DNA of 43,729 bases from Roseovarius sp. (GTDB lineage Bacteria > Pseudomonadota > Alphaproteobacteria > Rhodobacterales > Rhodobacteraceae), in contig NZ_JALUXE010000018.1 of NCBI RefSeq assembly GCF_027019125.1, positions 1 through 43,729 on the forward strand, given 5' to 3'. The translations under genes were made by a program, and so were the position numbers. Position 1 is the stretch's first letter; each line of letters starts with the position of its first letter. Positions 8,357 through 17,274 of this stretch are shown here, piece by piece. The notes below the pieces were generated by a model, which saw nothing but the letters and a program-made list of their open reading frames with translations, was not told where the DNA came from and searched no databases.

Positions 8357-9877
8357 TTATTTCAGGCGTTGCCCATTGGCCAGCACCTGACCTTCCTCGG
8401 TCACTTCGATGCGCGAGGTCAGTTCATCCTCGCCGCTGCCGGCGCGCGCGAACATACCCGCCATCATACGCACCATCATCGCCTGATCCTCGGCCACGAA
8501 TCCCATCCCGATCAGCTTGTCCAGAAGGCCATTGCCCCCCACCAACCGCAGATCAATCGCGCCTTCCGGGGCTGGCACCCCGTCAAAGCTGGTCAGGTCC
8601 GTCTGATCAAAGGTAAACGCCCCCGCCCCGGTCAGCTTGGCCCCCGCAAGATCGACCGTCAGGTCATTGAGCACGACGCTCTCGATCTCGCCGGGCACCT
8701 CGTCCCCCTCTTCCAGCTTGGCCATCTGCGCAGGGTCCAGCAGGTCGTAAAAGAGCCGCCCCTTCCCCGACACATCAACGCTGATCGTGGCCGGATCACG
8801 CGGCAATTGCGCGCCCGGATCGAACATGGCCCAGATTGCATCGGCCATGGTGAATCCCCCGAACTCGAGCGCCAAGGCAAAGTCCTGCGCCGCGTCGCTT
8901 TTGACCACGGGCATCGCGAAATCGAACCCCATACGCGCCATCTCGGCCGTCACGGGAAAGGGCAGCCCGCTTCCGGCCAGGGCAATGCTGACGTCGCGCC
9001 CCTCGCCGCCATAGCGCAGACCATCCGGCCCCATGCCCACCTGCAGGGTTCCGGATGCCGAGCTCTGGGTGCCTTCGACCTCGTCATCGTCATTGGTCAG
9101 CCTGTAGGATGTGTTGCCCTCTTCATAGGCGATCTGACTGTTCACCCGAAAACCTGCGCGCAGCGCGGCGGCCATGTCGCTGGTGTCCACGCCATCGACG
9201 ATATCGCCATTCCCGGTCATGCTGAGCCGCGCCATCGTGCCGTTGACCCGGGCACGCCCCCCTTCTTCGGGGTCGGTAAAATCAATCGCATAGGCCACGG
9301 GACCGGCGGTCATCTCTTGGGTGACCGCGCGCGTGGCCCCGTCCAGCGTGCTCTGATGCCGCCCGGCCATATCGAGCATGCGAACCTCGGCGACCCCGAT
9401 CTCGACCGTCTGCGCACCGGCAACGACATCATCCAGCGTCATCGCCACCTCTTGCGCGGTGTAATCATAGGTCATTGCACTGGCATCGCCGGTCACAAGC
9501 ATCTCCATGCCCGTTTGCGCCACCTGCATGGTGACCGCAACCTGCTCGCCCGCCTCATCCTTGAGGTCCATCGCAATCGGCATGACCGCAGGCAGGATCA
9601 CGGCCACCGATCCGTCGCCTTGTTCGACCAGTTGCATCTCGCCCATGCGCACCTCGACGGTGCCACCCTCTTCGGGCACCTCCATCCGCATCGCCAGATC
9701 GCGGATCGTCAGCGTATCGCCCGCCTGCGCCGTCTCGGCGGTGACAGCATAGCCATTGCTTTCCAGATAGCTTTGCCAATCCTGCCAGACCTCTGCCGCA
9801 GTCAGATCGGCGAATCCGGCCGTCGCCGACAGGCAGAGCACAGAGGTCGAAGCGGCGAGCGTGCGGATATAGGACAT
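8357..9877 (-). CDS. DUF2125 domain protein, exported
   Basis: A 506-residue protein of unknown function. It begins MSYIRTLAASTSVLCLSATAGFA, a typical Sec signal peptide, so it should be periplasmic or attached to the envelope. The rest is a long beta-rich repeat-like region (for example VEVRMGEMQLVEQGDGSVAVILP), as seen in DUF2125 proteins of alphaproteobacteria, which recall AsmA-like or lipid-binding folds. The start at 9877 has AAGGTG seven bases upstream. The frame is open for another 250 codons upstream, but that part is antisense to the SDR gene and not credible. It is divergent from the SDR gene across a 129-base gap. Confidence 0.75.
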   Translation of the reverse strand: MSYIRTLAASTSVLCLSATAGFADLTAAEVWQDWQSYLESNGYAVTAETAQAGDTLTIRDLAMRMEVPEEGGTVEVRMGEMQLVEQGDGSVAVILPAVMPIAMDLKDEAGEQVAVTMQVAQTGMEMLVTGDASAMTYDYTAQEVAMTLDDVVAGAQTVEIGVAEVRMLDMAGRHQSTLDGATRAVTQEMTAGPVAYAIDFTDPEEGGRARVNGTMARLSMTGNGDIVDGVDTSDMAAALRAGFRVNSQIAYEEGNTSYRLTNDDDEVEGTQSSASGTLQVGMGPDGLRYGGEGRDVSIALAGSGLPFPVTAEMARMGFDFAMPVVKSDAAQDFALALEFGGFTMADAIWAMFDPGAQLPRDPATISVDVSGKGRLFYDLLDPAQMAKLEEGDEVPGEIESVVLNDLTVDLAGAKLTGAGAFTFDQTDLTSFDGVPAPEGAIDLRLVGGNGLLDKLIGMGFVAEDQAMMVRMMAGMFARAGSGEDELTSRIEVTEEGQVLANGQRLK

Positions 9878-10006
9878 GAAGAGCACCTTTTTGAAATCGG
9901 GGTTGCCGACAACTTCGGTTGTCACCGCCGCTTGGTCAAGGGATGATCTGACTGGAACTTGGCCAGCCCCGGCGTTAGGACAAGGGCATTCAAGAAGGGA
10001 AATACC

Positions 10007-10756
10007 ATGGATATGCAGGGCAAATGCGTTCTCATCACAGGCGCCAGCAAGGGCATCGGCGCCGCCGCTGCGCGGGTTTTCGCCGCCGCCGGGGCGAATG
10101 TCGCGCTGGCGGCGCGCAATGGCGACGCAATTGCCGACCTCGCGGGCGAGATCGGCCACGCGGCCATCGCCATCCCCTGCGATGTCAGCCGCTTTTGGGA
10201 GATGGAGGCCGCCGTCGCCGCCTGCCACACCGCCTTTGGGCATCTCGATGTACTGATCAACAACGCCGGCGTGATCGAACCGATCACCGCCCTGTCCGAG
10301 GCTGATCCCGATGATTGGGCGCGCGCCATCGACGTGAACCTCAAGGGCGTGTTCAACGGCATGCGCGCCGCCCTGCCCGGCATGATCGCGCGCGGCGCAG
10401 GCACCATCCTCACCGTCAGTTCCGGCGCGGCCCATAACCCGCTTGAAGGCTGGAGCGCCTATTGCACCTCCAAGGCCGGAGCCGCGATGCTCACCCGCTG
10501 CGCCACCCTCGAAGCCGCCCCCGCGGGCATCCGCGTCATGGGCCTCTCGCCCGGCACGGTGGCCACCGACATGCAGCGCGAGATCAAGGCCAGCGGCGTC
10601 AATGCCGTCAGCCAGTTGGACTGGTCCAGCCATATCCCGGCCGATTGGCCCGCCCGCGCCCTGCTCTGGATGTGCGGCCCTGACGCTGCCGAGTTCGCCG
10701 GACAGGAAATCTCGCTGCGCGACGAGGCGATCCGCCGCCGGGTGGGCCTGATATGA
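10007..10756 (+). CDS. Short-chain dehydrogenase/reductase
   Basis: A classical SDR oxidoreductase of 249 residues using NAD(P)(H). The Rossmann motif TGASKGIG, the NNAGVI motif and the catalytic set (SSGAAH serine, YCTSK tyrosine and lysine) are all present. After strand beta-2 there is AARNGD, which suggests NADP preference. The ATG at 10007 is preceded by AAGAAGGGA. The stop overlaps the start of the crotonase-like gene by 4 bases (ATGA), so both are one operon. The substrate is unknown; the partnership hints at an acyl-CoA or 3-oxoacyl substrate. Confidence 0.9.
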   Translation: MDMQGKCVLITGASKGIGAAAARVFAAAGANVALAARNGDAIADLAGEIGHAAIAIPCDVSRFWEMEAAVAACHTAFGHLDVLINNAGVIEPITALSEADPDDWARAIDVNLKGVFNGMRAALPGMIARGAGTILTVSSGAAHNPLEGWSAYCTSKAGAAMLTRCATLEAAPAGIRVMGLSPGTVATDMQREIKASGVNAVSQLDWSSHIPADWPARALLWMCGPDAAEFAGQEISLRDEAIRRRVGLI

Positions 10757-11385
10757 GCGCGGATGCTCTGGTCACGCTCGAACGCGACGGCGGGCTCTGG
10801 ATCGCGACCCTCAACCGCCCGGACAAGGCCAATGCCCTGACCGAGCCGATGCTCTCGGACCTCGCCGACATCGCAGAGGCCGCCCAAGAGGCCCGCGTGT
10901 TCGTGCTGACCGGAGCGGGCAAGGTGTTTTCCGCCGGCGCCGATCTGGACGCCGCGCGCGCCGGCCTCGCCACCAGCCCGGTCTGGGAACGCCTCTCGGG
11001 TGCCATTGCCGCCCTGCCCGGTCTCAGCATCGCCGCGCTTAACGGAACGGTCGCAGGCGGGGCCACAGGCATGGCGCTTGCCTGTGACATCCGCATCGCC
11101 GCCGAGGGCGCAGGCGCGTTCTACCCGGTGATGAAACTGGGCTTCCTGCCCCAACCCAGTGATCCCGCCCGCCTTGCCGCTCTGATCGGCCCGGCCCGCG
11201 CCAAGATGATCCTTCTGGCCGGGGCACGGCTCAGCACCCAAGAGGCGCTCGACTGGGGGCTGTTCGACCGTGTCGTCCCCGGCGACAGCCTGATGCAATC
11301 GGCCCGTGATCTGGCCGCTAACGCCCTCGCCGCGTCGCCCGATCACGCGGCGGCGCTCAAGGCGATGTGCCGCGCGGCGGAATGA
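10753..11385 (+). CDS. Short crotonase-superfamily (enoyl-CoA hydratase/isomerase-like) protein
   Basis: The crotonase fold is clear: VTLERDGGLWIATLNRPDKANALT, the first oxyanion segment VFSAGADLDA, and the second one NGTVAGGATGMALACDIRIAAEG. Both glutamates of true enoyl-CoA hydratases appear replaced: the usual GGxELA is GATGMA and the usual PExxLG is PVMKLG. It is also short at 210 residues against about 255, missing most of the C-terminal helices. It may therefore be an isomerase, a thioesterase-like or a CoA-binding accessory protein. It is translationally coupled to the upstream SDR and ends 6 bases before the stop of a convergent gene. Confidence 0.8.
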   Translation: MSADALVTLERDGGLWIATLNRPDKANALTEPMLSDLADIAEAAQEARVFVLTGAGKVFSAGADLDAARAGLATSPVWERLSGAIAALPGLSIAALNGTVAGGATGMALACDIRIAAEGAGAFYPVMKLGFLPQPSDPARLAALIGPARAKMILLAGARLSTQEALDWGLFDRVVPGDSLMQSARDLAANALAASPDHAAALKAMCRAAE

Positions 11386-11390
11386 CCGCG

Positions 11391-11418
11391 CTCAGACCGG
11401 CATCGGAAACGGTCTGAG
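11391..11418. terminator. Hairpin at a convergent gene junction
   Basis: A perfect 9-bp stem, CTCAGACCG (11391-11399) with CGGTCTGAG (11410-11418), with a 10-base loop lies just after the crotonase-like stop. It overlaps the last codons and stop of the convergent DUF1643 gene. There is no T-run on either side, so it may be a Rho-assisted or RNA-end stabilising structure, not a classical intrinsic terminator. Confidence 0.4.
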
Positions 11419-11961
11419 GATCGTATCCTTGCGCAGGTATAGCGGATGCTTGGCCGAACCGTCCTTGTTCAACCCCAGACACATCAGCGGCTTGCCCGTG
11501 GCGGCAATCTCGCGCAGCGCGTGCCGCACGATGCCCTGATAGCGCGCGTGAAGTTTCCCATAGGCCAGCACGACAAGCTCTGATTGCTCCGCCATGGCCA
11601 CCAGCGCCGGGATGTTCGCGGCGCTGCACGCCACATCCGGCTCGCGCGGCAGGTCTTTGGGCGAGGTCGCCCGCCAATCCAGCATGTTGCCCTTGAAATA
11701 AAAGGAATATCCCCAATCCTTGGCAAACATCACCTCGCGGTGACAGGTCGGATCGGAGACTTCGGCACTGGCCACCGACGGGTTCATGCCCACAAAGAGC
11801 ACCCGGCGCGGTGTCGCCCCTTCGGGTGTCCAATCCCGGCTCAGAACCTGACGGTATCGCCCACAGGCCGAGTATTCCGCCCCCCCCACCACACCATCGG
11901 GCAGGCGCAAGCGCACCTTGCCGCCCGGATCGTGCAGGTGATCCGGGGCACCACCATTCAT
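11392..11961 (-). CDS. DUF1643 domain protein
   Basis: A soluble 189-residue protein of unknown biochemical function. The family pattern is visible: [12 protein letters not shown], then [31 protein letters not shown] and a C-terminal [23 protein letters not shown]1643 proteins have a uracil-DNA-glycosylase-like look in the GMNPS segment, but I do not claim that activity. Its ATG overlaps the truB stop by 4 bases, so it is the downstream member of the truB transcript. There is no signal peptide or membrane segment. Confidence 0.85.
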   Translation of the reverse strand: MNGGAPDHLHDPGGKVRLRLPDGVVGGAEYSACGRYRQVLSRDWTPEGATPRRVLFVGMNPSVASAEVSDPTCHREVMFAKDWGYSFYFKGNMLDWRATSPKDLPREPDVACSAANIPALVAMAEQSELVVLAYGKLHARYQGIVRHALREIAATGKPLMCLGLNKDGSAKHPLYLRKDTILRPFPMPV

Positions 11962-12863
11962 TGGTTGAACACCCGGCTGGGGTGCAATTCCCCCGCCTTG
12001 TAGCGGCCCACGGCCACCGCCTTGCCGTCAATTGCAGCCCAGCATTCATCGCCATATTCAATGCCCGTCGCGATCACCATGCCGGGATTGCCATTGCGCA
12101 GACGCGTCGCCCCCTCGGGCGTGGCCGTGACCATGGGCAAATCGGCCAGCCCCTCTTCGAGCGGGCGCACATAGGCCTCCAATTCAGGGCTCTGCGCCAT
12201 CCGGTCGATGTCCTCGATACTCAGGCCATCCTCGGCTTCGAACGGCCCCGACCAGACCCGCCGCAACCACGCCACATGGCCGTAACAACCCAGCTTCTCG
12301 CCCAGATCGCGCGCCACAGAGCGGACATACCCACCCTTGCCACAGGTCATTTCCAGAACCGCATGATCCGCATCTGGGCGGTCCACAAGCAGCAATTCCT
12401 CAACCCAGAGAGGCCGCGCCGCGACATCGAACTCTTCACCGTCGCGCGCCAGTTTATAGGCCCGCTGCCCGTCGATCTTGACGGCGGAATACTTGGGCGG
12501 CACCTGCATCACGTCGCCCACGAACCCGCCAAGCGCCGCCTTGATCTCTGCATCCGTCGGACGGTGATCGCTCTCGGCGATCACCTCGCCCTCGGTGTCA
12601 TCGGTGTTGGTTGCCTGCCCGAGGCGTACGCAGAACGTGTACGCCTTGAGCGCATCGGTGATATGGGGCACCGTCTTGGTCGCCTCGCCAAGCGCCACCG
12701 CCAGCACGCCCGTCGCCTCGGGATCAAGCGTGCCCGCATGGCCCGCCTTTTGCGCCTGCAACGCCCATTTCACCTTGTTGACCACGGCGGTCGAGGTCAT
12801 GCCAGCGGGCTTGTCCACCACCAGCCACCCCGAAATCTCGCGCCCCTTGCGTTTGCGTGCCAT
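11958..12863 (-). CDS. truB: tRNA pseudouridine(55) synthase
   Basis: TruB isomerises U55 in the T-loop of all tRNAs and acts as a tRNA chaperone. At 301 residues it has the usual bacterial length. The catalytic motif [15 protein letters not shown] contains the nucleophilic Asp; it is preceded by [13 protein letters not shown] and followed by [16 protein letters not shown] and [12 protein letters not shown]. It starts MARKRKG at 12863. Its stop overlaps the start of the DUF1643 gene by 4 bases. In many bacteria truB follows rbfA directly; here a phosphodiester glycosidase gene lies between them. Confidence 0.97.
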   Translation of the reverse strand: MARKRKGREISGWLVVDKPAGMTSTAVVNKVKWALQAQKAGHAGTLDPEATGVLAVALGEATKTVPHITDALKAYTFCVRLGQATNTDDTEGEVIAESDHRPTDAEIKAALGGFVGDVMQVPPKYSAVKIDGQRAYKLARDGEEFDVAARPLWVEELLLVDRPDADHAVLEMTCGKGGYVRSVARDLGEKLGCYGHVAWLRRVWSGPFEAEDGLSIEDIDRMAQSPELEAYVRPLEEGLADLPMVTATPEGATRLRNGNPGMVIATGIEYGDECWAAIDGKAVAVGRYKAGELHPSRVFNQ

Positions 12864-12899
12864 GCCCGGCCCTTTGCCTGTTGCCTAAGCCCGCAGCGC

Positions 12900-13658
12900 C
12901 TAATCCACTGCCGTGCCCGCGTCAATCACCGCGCCCACCATCGGCCCCAAAGGAAAGCCGATGTCAGAGCGCCCAAGCGCGGGCGCATAGAGGCGCGAGA
13001 CCTTGCCGTCGAAATAGAGCGCCTGACGCAGTTTCAGATGATCGCGGAAAAATCGCCCGAACGTATGGAAATTCACCGCCCGATCCGAAATCACGAAGAA
13101 CGCCCGCCGTCCGTCCCGGGACGTGCCCACGCCGTTGCGGATATAGAGACTGTCGCTATCCTTCAGAAACCTTGGATGCAGCGCGCCATCAATGACCAGC
13201 ATCGGGCCCGATTGGCTGGCATCCCGACAGCGCGGGCGCTCGCGCTCGAAACGCAAGGTCTCGATCACATCGGCGCGGCCCTCGCGGATGCAGAAAACCC
13301 CGTTGGGCAAGAGGCCGAAATTGCCGGGACCATCGCGAGTGACAAGGCCTCGCACCTCTTGGCCCGCCTCCACGTAGAGGCCCACCGGGCTGCGATCCGC
13401 ATGATACATGCCCGCATTCATCGCAAAGACCAATGCCTTGCCCTCGGCCTTTACCTGGTCCTCGATGGCCCCGAAACTGCCCAAGGGTGTCCCGGCCTCG
13501 GCGTCGTTGAGGAAAAGCCGCAGATCGTCGCGCGCCATGTCAACGGCACACACGGTGTAGCTTTCGCCTTCAAACCGTTCGCCACGGCATTCGGCCGCCT
13601 GAACGGCACCAGAGCCAAAAGCCACGGCAAGCAAGATCCAGAGTCTAGCTTTCCACAT
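12900..13658 (-). CDS. Exported phosphodiester glycosidase family protein (NAGPA-like)
   Basis: A 252-residue secreted protein of the phosphodiester glycosidase family (PF09992), whose animal member is the uncovering enzyme NAGPA; bacterial members are linked to envelope glycans. The start [21 protein letters not shown] at 13658 gives a clear signal peptide. The core shows [42 protein letters not shown] and a C-terminal [14 protein letters not shown], in the expected order. The start overlaps the end of rbfA by 14 bases, so it is co-transcribed with rbfA and probably truB. The natural substrate is unknown. Confidence 0.85.
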   Translation of the reverse strand: MWKARLWILLAVAFGSGAVQAAECRGERFEGESYTVCAVDMARDDLRLFLNDAEAGTPLGSFGAIEDQVKAEGKALVFAMNAGMYHADRSPVGLYVEAGQEVRGLVTRDGPGNFGLLPNGVFCIREGRADVIETLRFERERPRCRDASQSGPMLVIDGALHPRFLKDSDSLYIRNGVGTSRDGRRAFFVISDRAVNFHTFGRFFRDHLKLRQALYFDGKVSRLYAPALGRSDIGFPLGPMVGAVIDAGTAVD

Positions 13659-14040
13659 CCCGGCGCACCGTGTCCTGGTCAAAGAGGCGTCGCGTCTCAT
13701 CCATCTGATCGAATGTCTCATCCAGCCGAAAGCGCAGATCGGGCGCGTATTTCAGCCCCACCTTCTTGCCGATGATCCGCCGCAATTCATGCTTGTTGCG
13801 CGCCAGGAGCGCGATCAGATCGTCCTGCCCCTCGCCGCCCAACGGCATCACATAGGCGGTCGCAATCTTGAGGTCCGGCGAGGTGCGCACCTCGCCCACC
13901 GTCACGGAAATGCGGTTCAGATCGGGGTCGTGAATATCCCCCCGCATCAGAACCTCGGACAATGTCCGGCGGATCAACTCGCCCACGCGAAGCTGCCGTT
14001 GCGAAGGGCCGGGCCCGTCATGAAACTTGTTCTTTGCCAT
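13645..14040 (-). CDS. rbfA: Ribosome-binding factor A
   Basis: RbfA is a KH-domain protein that binds the 30S subunit and helps mature the 5' end of 16S rRNA, important in the cold. The sequence starts [20 protein letters not shown] and contains [22 protein letters not shown] and [12 protein letters not shown], all family markers. Length is 131 residues. I use the ATG at 14040 for the family N-terminus; an in-frame ATG three codons upstream (14049) is also possible and neither has a strong Shine-Dalgarno. It is divergent from dapB and heads the rbfA, glycosidase, truB, DUF1643 cluster. Confidence 0.95.
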   Translation of the reverse strand: MAKNKFHDGPGPSQRQLRVGELIRRTLSEVLMRGDIHDPDLNRISVTVGEVRTSPDLKIATAYVMPLGGEGQDDLIALLARNKHELRRIIGKKVGLKYAPDLRFRLDETFDQMDETRRLFDQDTVRRDVES

Positions 14041-14202
14041 GTCCCGCATCTAATCGCTTGGACAGGCATTTCCAAGCACAGAAATCCGCCCGGCTTGTTC
14101 TGGGCCGAAATACTCCTGTGCCGCCCTCGCCCTGCCCGCTCTCTTGCCGCATAAAGCACAGCGCGCTATGCAGGCGCGAAACCATCACCAGGAGTTCCGC
14201 CA

Positions 14203-15021
14203 ATGACCGACCTGCCGGGCATCGTGATCACCGGGGCCTCTGGCCGCATGGGCCAGATGCTGATCCGCACCCTTGCCGATAGTCCGCGCGCGACGCTCAT
14301 CGGCGCGCTTGAGCGCCCCGGACACGCTTGGATCGGGCAGGATGTGGGTCGCGCCATGGGCGGGGCCGAGATGGGTGTGACTGTGACCGACGATCCGCTC
14401 GAGGTGATCGCACGCGCCCATGCGGTGATCGACTTCACCTCCCCCGCGGCCACGCGGGAGTTCGCCACGCTGGCCGCTCAGGCGCGGGTCGTGCATGTGA
14501 TCGGCACCACCGGGCTCGACGCGGACGACCTCAAACATCTCGACGCCGCAGCGCGCCACGCTGTGATCGTGCGCGCAGGCAACATGAGCCTTGGCGTCAA
14601 TCTGCTCACCCAACTGACCAAGCGCGTGGCCGCCGCCCTGGACGAGGATTTCGACATCGAGATCGTCGAGGCGCATCACAATCAAAAGGTCGATGCCCCC
14701 TCCGGCACCGCGCTCATGCTGGGCGAAGCGGCAGCAGAGGGGCGCGGGGTCGCGCTCGACCGTGTGAGCGACCGCGGCCGCGACGGCATCACCGGCAAGC
14801 GCACGCGCGGGCACATCGGATTTTCGGCCATTCGCGGCGGCGATATCGTCGGTGAACATGACGTGATCTTTGCGGCGGCAGGCGAGCGGATCGTGCTGCG
14901 CCACATCGCCACCGACCGCGCCATTTTCGCGCGCGGGGCGCTCAAGGCCGCGCTCTGGGGGCTTGGGCGCAAACCGGGTAGCTATGACATGATCGACGTT
15001 CTGGGCCTCGGCGAAAACTGA
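14203..15021 (+). CDS. dapB: 4-hydroxy-tetrahydrodipicolinate reductase
   Basis: DapB reduces hydroxy-tetrahydrodipicolinate with NAD(P)H in the diaminopimelate route to lysine and peptidoglycan. The 272-residue protein has the nucleotide-binding loop [12 protein letters not shown], the GTTGLD segment, [12 protein letters not shown] and the substrate motif [21 protein letters not shown] lies about ten bases before the ATG at 14203. It is divergent from rbfA across about 160 bases, which must hold both promoters. The next gene, 56 bases on, encodes a small exported protein. Confidence 0.97.
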   Translation: MTDLPGIVITGASGRMGQMLIRTLADSPRATLIGALERPGHAWIGQDVGRAMGGAEMGVTVTDDPLEVIARAHAVIDFTSPAATREFATLAAQARVVHVIGTTGLDADDLKHLDAAARHAVIVRAGNMSLGVNLLTQLTKRVAAALDEDFDIEIVEAHHNQKVDAPSGTALMLGEAAAEGRGVALDRVSDRGRDGITGKRTRGHIGFSAIRGGDIVGEHDVIFAAAGERIVLRHIATDRAIFARGALKAALWGLGRKPGSYDMIDVLGLGEN

Positions 15022-15077
15022 TCCGATCCCGGCGCTCTCGCGTATCCAGTGCAAACCACTTTTGGTCTGGTGTCCCG

Positions 15078-15431
15078 ATGCGCGTTCTTTCTGCTGCCCT
15101 GCTGTTCCTCGGACTGGCCGCCCCTGCCATGGCAGAGGGCTTTGCCCCGGTAACCAAACGCGACCGGTTCGTGTCACTGATCGAAGGGCGGGACCTGACC
15201 CGCTTTGGCATCACCCTCAGCGTGACCTCTGATGGCCAGATCAAAGGCCGCGCCTTTGGCCGGGACGTCACCGGCGCATGGCGCTGGAATGGCGATTACT
15301 TCTGCCGAGACCTCTTTTGGGGCAAGATGGACCTCGGCCCGAACTGTCAGGCGGTGCGCCTGAATGGCGACACGATCCGCTTCATCTCGGATCAGGGCAC
15401 GGGGCAGTTTGCGGATCTTTACCTGCGCTAA
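15078..15431 (+). CDS. Small exported protein of unknown function downstream of dapB
   Basis: The 117-residue product begins MRVLSAALLFLGLAAPAMA, a Sec signal peptide with an AMA cleavage site, leaving about 98 mature residues. The mature part contains EGRDLTRFGITLSVTSDGQIKG, AFGRDVTGAWRWNGDYFCRD and GPNCQAV. Its two cysteines could form a disulphide. I recognise no catalytic motif. Similar small proteins in this order are, as I recall, sometimes labelled dihydrodipicolinate reductase, apparently from their neighbour dapB; the sequence shows no Rossmann fold and does not support that. The likely location is the periplasm. Confidence 0.75.
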   Translation: MRVLSAALLFLGLAAPAMAEGFAPVTKRDRFVSLIEGRDLTRFGITLSVTSDGQIKGRAFGRDVTGAWRWNGDYFCRDLFWGKMDLGPNCQAVRLNGDTIRFISDQGTGQFADLYLR

Positions 15432-15462
15432 GCCCGCGAATGCTAAACCCGGAATAGTCGCG

Positions 15463-16335
15463 TCAAGCTCTCACAACGTTCAACAGCTTGTCGGGATTGC
15501 GCATGATGTAGATCCAGTCGATCTTGCCCGACGGGTCCAGCGTCAGTGTGTACAGCACATCCTCCGCTCCCCCATCGAGAATCGCAAGCGCGGGCGCACC
15601 ATTGGCCTGCACCCACCGCGGCACCGCAGGACCGGCCTTTGCCGCGACCGCGAGGATCACCTGCGCCACCTCTGACGCCCCCATGAGCGACCGCAGCGCC
15701 GCGCGCGCCTTGCCGCCGCCATCGCTGATGGCTGTGACATCGGGCGAGAGCATGGCAAGTACCGTGGCGTGATCCTGTGCCATCGCCGCCTGTGCGAAGC
15801 GGTCGAGCGCCACCCGAACCGCGCTCTGGTCAGGCGCGAAACGCGGGCGCACCTCTCTCAGGCGCGCGGCGGCGCGACTCACCATTTGAGGACAGGCGGT
15901 CTCACTGCGACCAAGCGCGGCAGCGATTTCGGCATAATCGGCATCGAATACCCGACGCAGGAGGAACGCCGCGCGATCCTCGGGGCCAAGCCTTTCCATC
16001 GCCCACAGAAGGGCAAGATGACACTCCTCAGCCAGCGCCACCCGCGCCGCGCCATCGGCCTCGTCCACTTCGGCGATGATCGGTTCGGGCAGCCACGGGC
16101 CGACGTAATGCTCGCGCCGCGCCCGCGCGCGGCGCAGCGCGTCCACCGCCAATCGCGTCGTCACCTGCCGCAGCCATGCGCGCGGCGCCTCAACCGTTGC
16201 CGCATGTGCGGACCAGCGCAGCCACGCGTCCTGAACCACGTCTTCGGCCGCCGCGCGCTCGCCCAGCATCCGGTAGGCCAGTGCCGTCAGGTGCGGGCGC
16301 TCGGCCTCGAAGAGATGCAGCGCGTCACCGGTCAT
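15463..16335 (-). CDS. ECF41-type extracytoplasmic function sigma factor with SnoaL-like C-terminal domain
   Basis: The 290-residue protein has sigma region 2 (EDVVQDAWLRW, residues 31-41) and region 4 (LLRRVFDADYAEIAAALGRSE, 125-145), followed by a C-terminal SnoaL-like domain of about 120 residues. Three ECF41 signatures are present: WLPEP (81-85) in the linker, DGGGK (205-209) and NPDKL (280-284). In this group the C-terminal domain replaces a separate anti-sigma factor. The start at 16335 overlaps the upstream CMD-like gene by 4 bases, making it the last gene of a three-gene operon. A matching ECF41 promoter precedes the operon, which suggests positive autoregulation. The inducing signal is unknown. 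Confidence 0.93.
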   Translation of the reverse strand: MTGDALHLFEAERPHLTALAYRMLGERAAAEDVVQDAWLRWSAHAATVEAPRAWLRQVTTRLAVDALRRARARREHYVGPWLPEPIIAEVDEADGAARVALAEECHLALLWAMERLGPEDRAAFLLRRVFDADYAEIAAALGRSETACPQMVSRAAARLREVRPRFAPDQSAVRVALDRFAQAAMAQDHATVLAMLSPDVTAISDGGGKARAALRSLMGASEVAQVILAVAAKAGPAVPRWVQANGAPALAILDGGAEDVLYTLTLDPSGKIDWIYIMRNPDKLLNVVRA

Positions 16336-16871
16336 GGATCTGCCTTCACAACCGCGATGTCCTTTTCGCCCAGCCTGATCGCATGGCAGGCCGCGCCATG
16401 CCCCAGCCCGCGCTTGAGCACCGGATAGACCCGCCCCGAGGCGGCAGCAAACGCTGCGGCGATGGCCGCACGCGCCCCGTGCCGCCGAACGATCTCGGCG
16501 CGCAATGTCTCGGCATCCTCCGCCCCTTCGATTGCCGCCTCTGCAAAGCAAAAGCCAAGACCCACCGCCCCAGCCGCCGCGAAATCGCGCCTCAGGCAGG
16601 CGGCCAGACACGCGGAGTCCACCCCCTTTGCCAGCGCGTCGTTACACACAAGCTGCGCGCAGGGGCCGCAATCGCCGTCCAACACAGAAGCAAGGATCGC
16701 GCCCGCCCAGATGTCGGGATCAGGCCCGGTCAACCGGCTCAACGCAGGCAGGAAAAGATAGCGCAGCCCTGCACCGGGCCATGCATCGGTCATCCCCTGA
16801 AGGTAGGTCGTGTCATACTCATGGAGCCGCGCAAAGCGTCGGAACCCGATGTTCAGCAGCCAACGCATCAT
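16332..16871 (-). CDS. Carboxymuconolactone decarboxylase/AhpD-like protein
   Basis: A 179-residue, mainly helical protein with the redox motif CGPC (Cys68, Cys71) in VLDGDCGPCAQLVCND, at the position of the AhpD/CMD CxxC. ECF41 sigma genes are typically next to a CMD, oxidoreductase or epimerase gene, which supports the family call. The histidine that follows CxxC in AhpD (CxxCxxxH) is Val75 here, so AhpD-type peroxidase chemistry may not be kept. It starts at tandem ATGs (16871/16868); the first gives an ATGA overlap with the upstream membrane gene. It is the presumed target, and possibly the sensor partner, of the sigma factor. Confidence 0.75.
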   Translation of the reverse strand: MMRWLLNIGFRRFARLHEYDTTYLQGMTDAWPGAGLRYLFLPALSRLTGPDPDIWAGAILASVLDGDCGPCAQLVCNDALAKGVDSACLAACLRRDFAAAGAVGLGFCFAEAAIEGAEDAETLRAEIVRRHGARAAIAAAFAAASGRVYPVLKRGLGHGAACHAIRLGEKDIAVVKADP

Positions 16872-17251
16872 GACCTGCCCTCCGGTGCCTTGATCCTTAG
16901 GCACAACACGGCGACCAGCGCAATCAACCCGGGCAGCACGGTGGCGACGATCTCGCCCGCCCCGCCATGCGGCCCGTGATCGACCGCCTCGGCAAGGTGC
17001 AGCCCGCCATGCATGAGTGGGAATCCGGCCCCCGCGAGCGCCACCCGCCAGTCGCGCAGCACCGCCCCGGCACCCAGTGCCAATGCAGAGGCCACAAAGG
17101 CAAGACCCACGTCGCGGAAAAAATGAATGTTGAACGCGCCGGTGTCGGACACGCCGGGAATGGTGGCGTAGAATCCCCCGGGCGAGACCACGAGCCAAAG
17201 CCCGATTCCCCCGCACCACGCCGCTACAAGAGCTATGAAAGATCGCGTCAT
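16868..17251 (-). CDS. Small four-helix membrane protein of the ECF41 operon
   Basis: A 127-residue hydrophobic protein with about four membrane segments: residues 5-25, 45-65, 70-90 and 100-122 approximately. It starts MTRSFIALVAAWCGGIGLWL and includes INIHFFRDVGLAFVASALAL-type helices, with GLHLAEAVDHGPHGG, a histidine-rich loop, between helices three and four. It loosely recalls DUF4345-type proteins, but I do not recognise it securely. The start has a perfect AAGGAGG seven bases upstream and lies about 20 bases below the predicted ECF41 promoter. It is first in the operon and coupled to the CMD-like gene. Confidence 0.7.
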   Translation of the reverse strand: MTRSFIALVAAWCGGIGLWLVVSPGGFYATIPGVSDTGAFNIHFFRDVGLAFVASALALGAGAVLRDWRVALAGAGFPLMHGGLHLAEAVDHGPHGGAGEIVATVLPGLIALVAVLCLRIKAPEGRS

Positions 17252-17274
17252 TTAGCACCTCCTTGTCCCGTAAA

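Noticed and set aside
9878..10633. N-terminal extension of the DUF2125 protein by about 250 residues
   Set aside because: It lies antisense to the SDR gene, and the signal peptide at 9877 with its Shine-Dalgarno fixes the start.
11811..13775. Long open frame antisense to truB and the glycosidase gene
   Set aside because: It spans several well-supported genes and has no recognisable domain or ribosome site.
16332..16871. AhpD alkylhydroperoxidase
   Set aside because: CxxC is present, but the essential His after it is Val, so only the broader CMD-like family is claimed.
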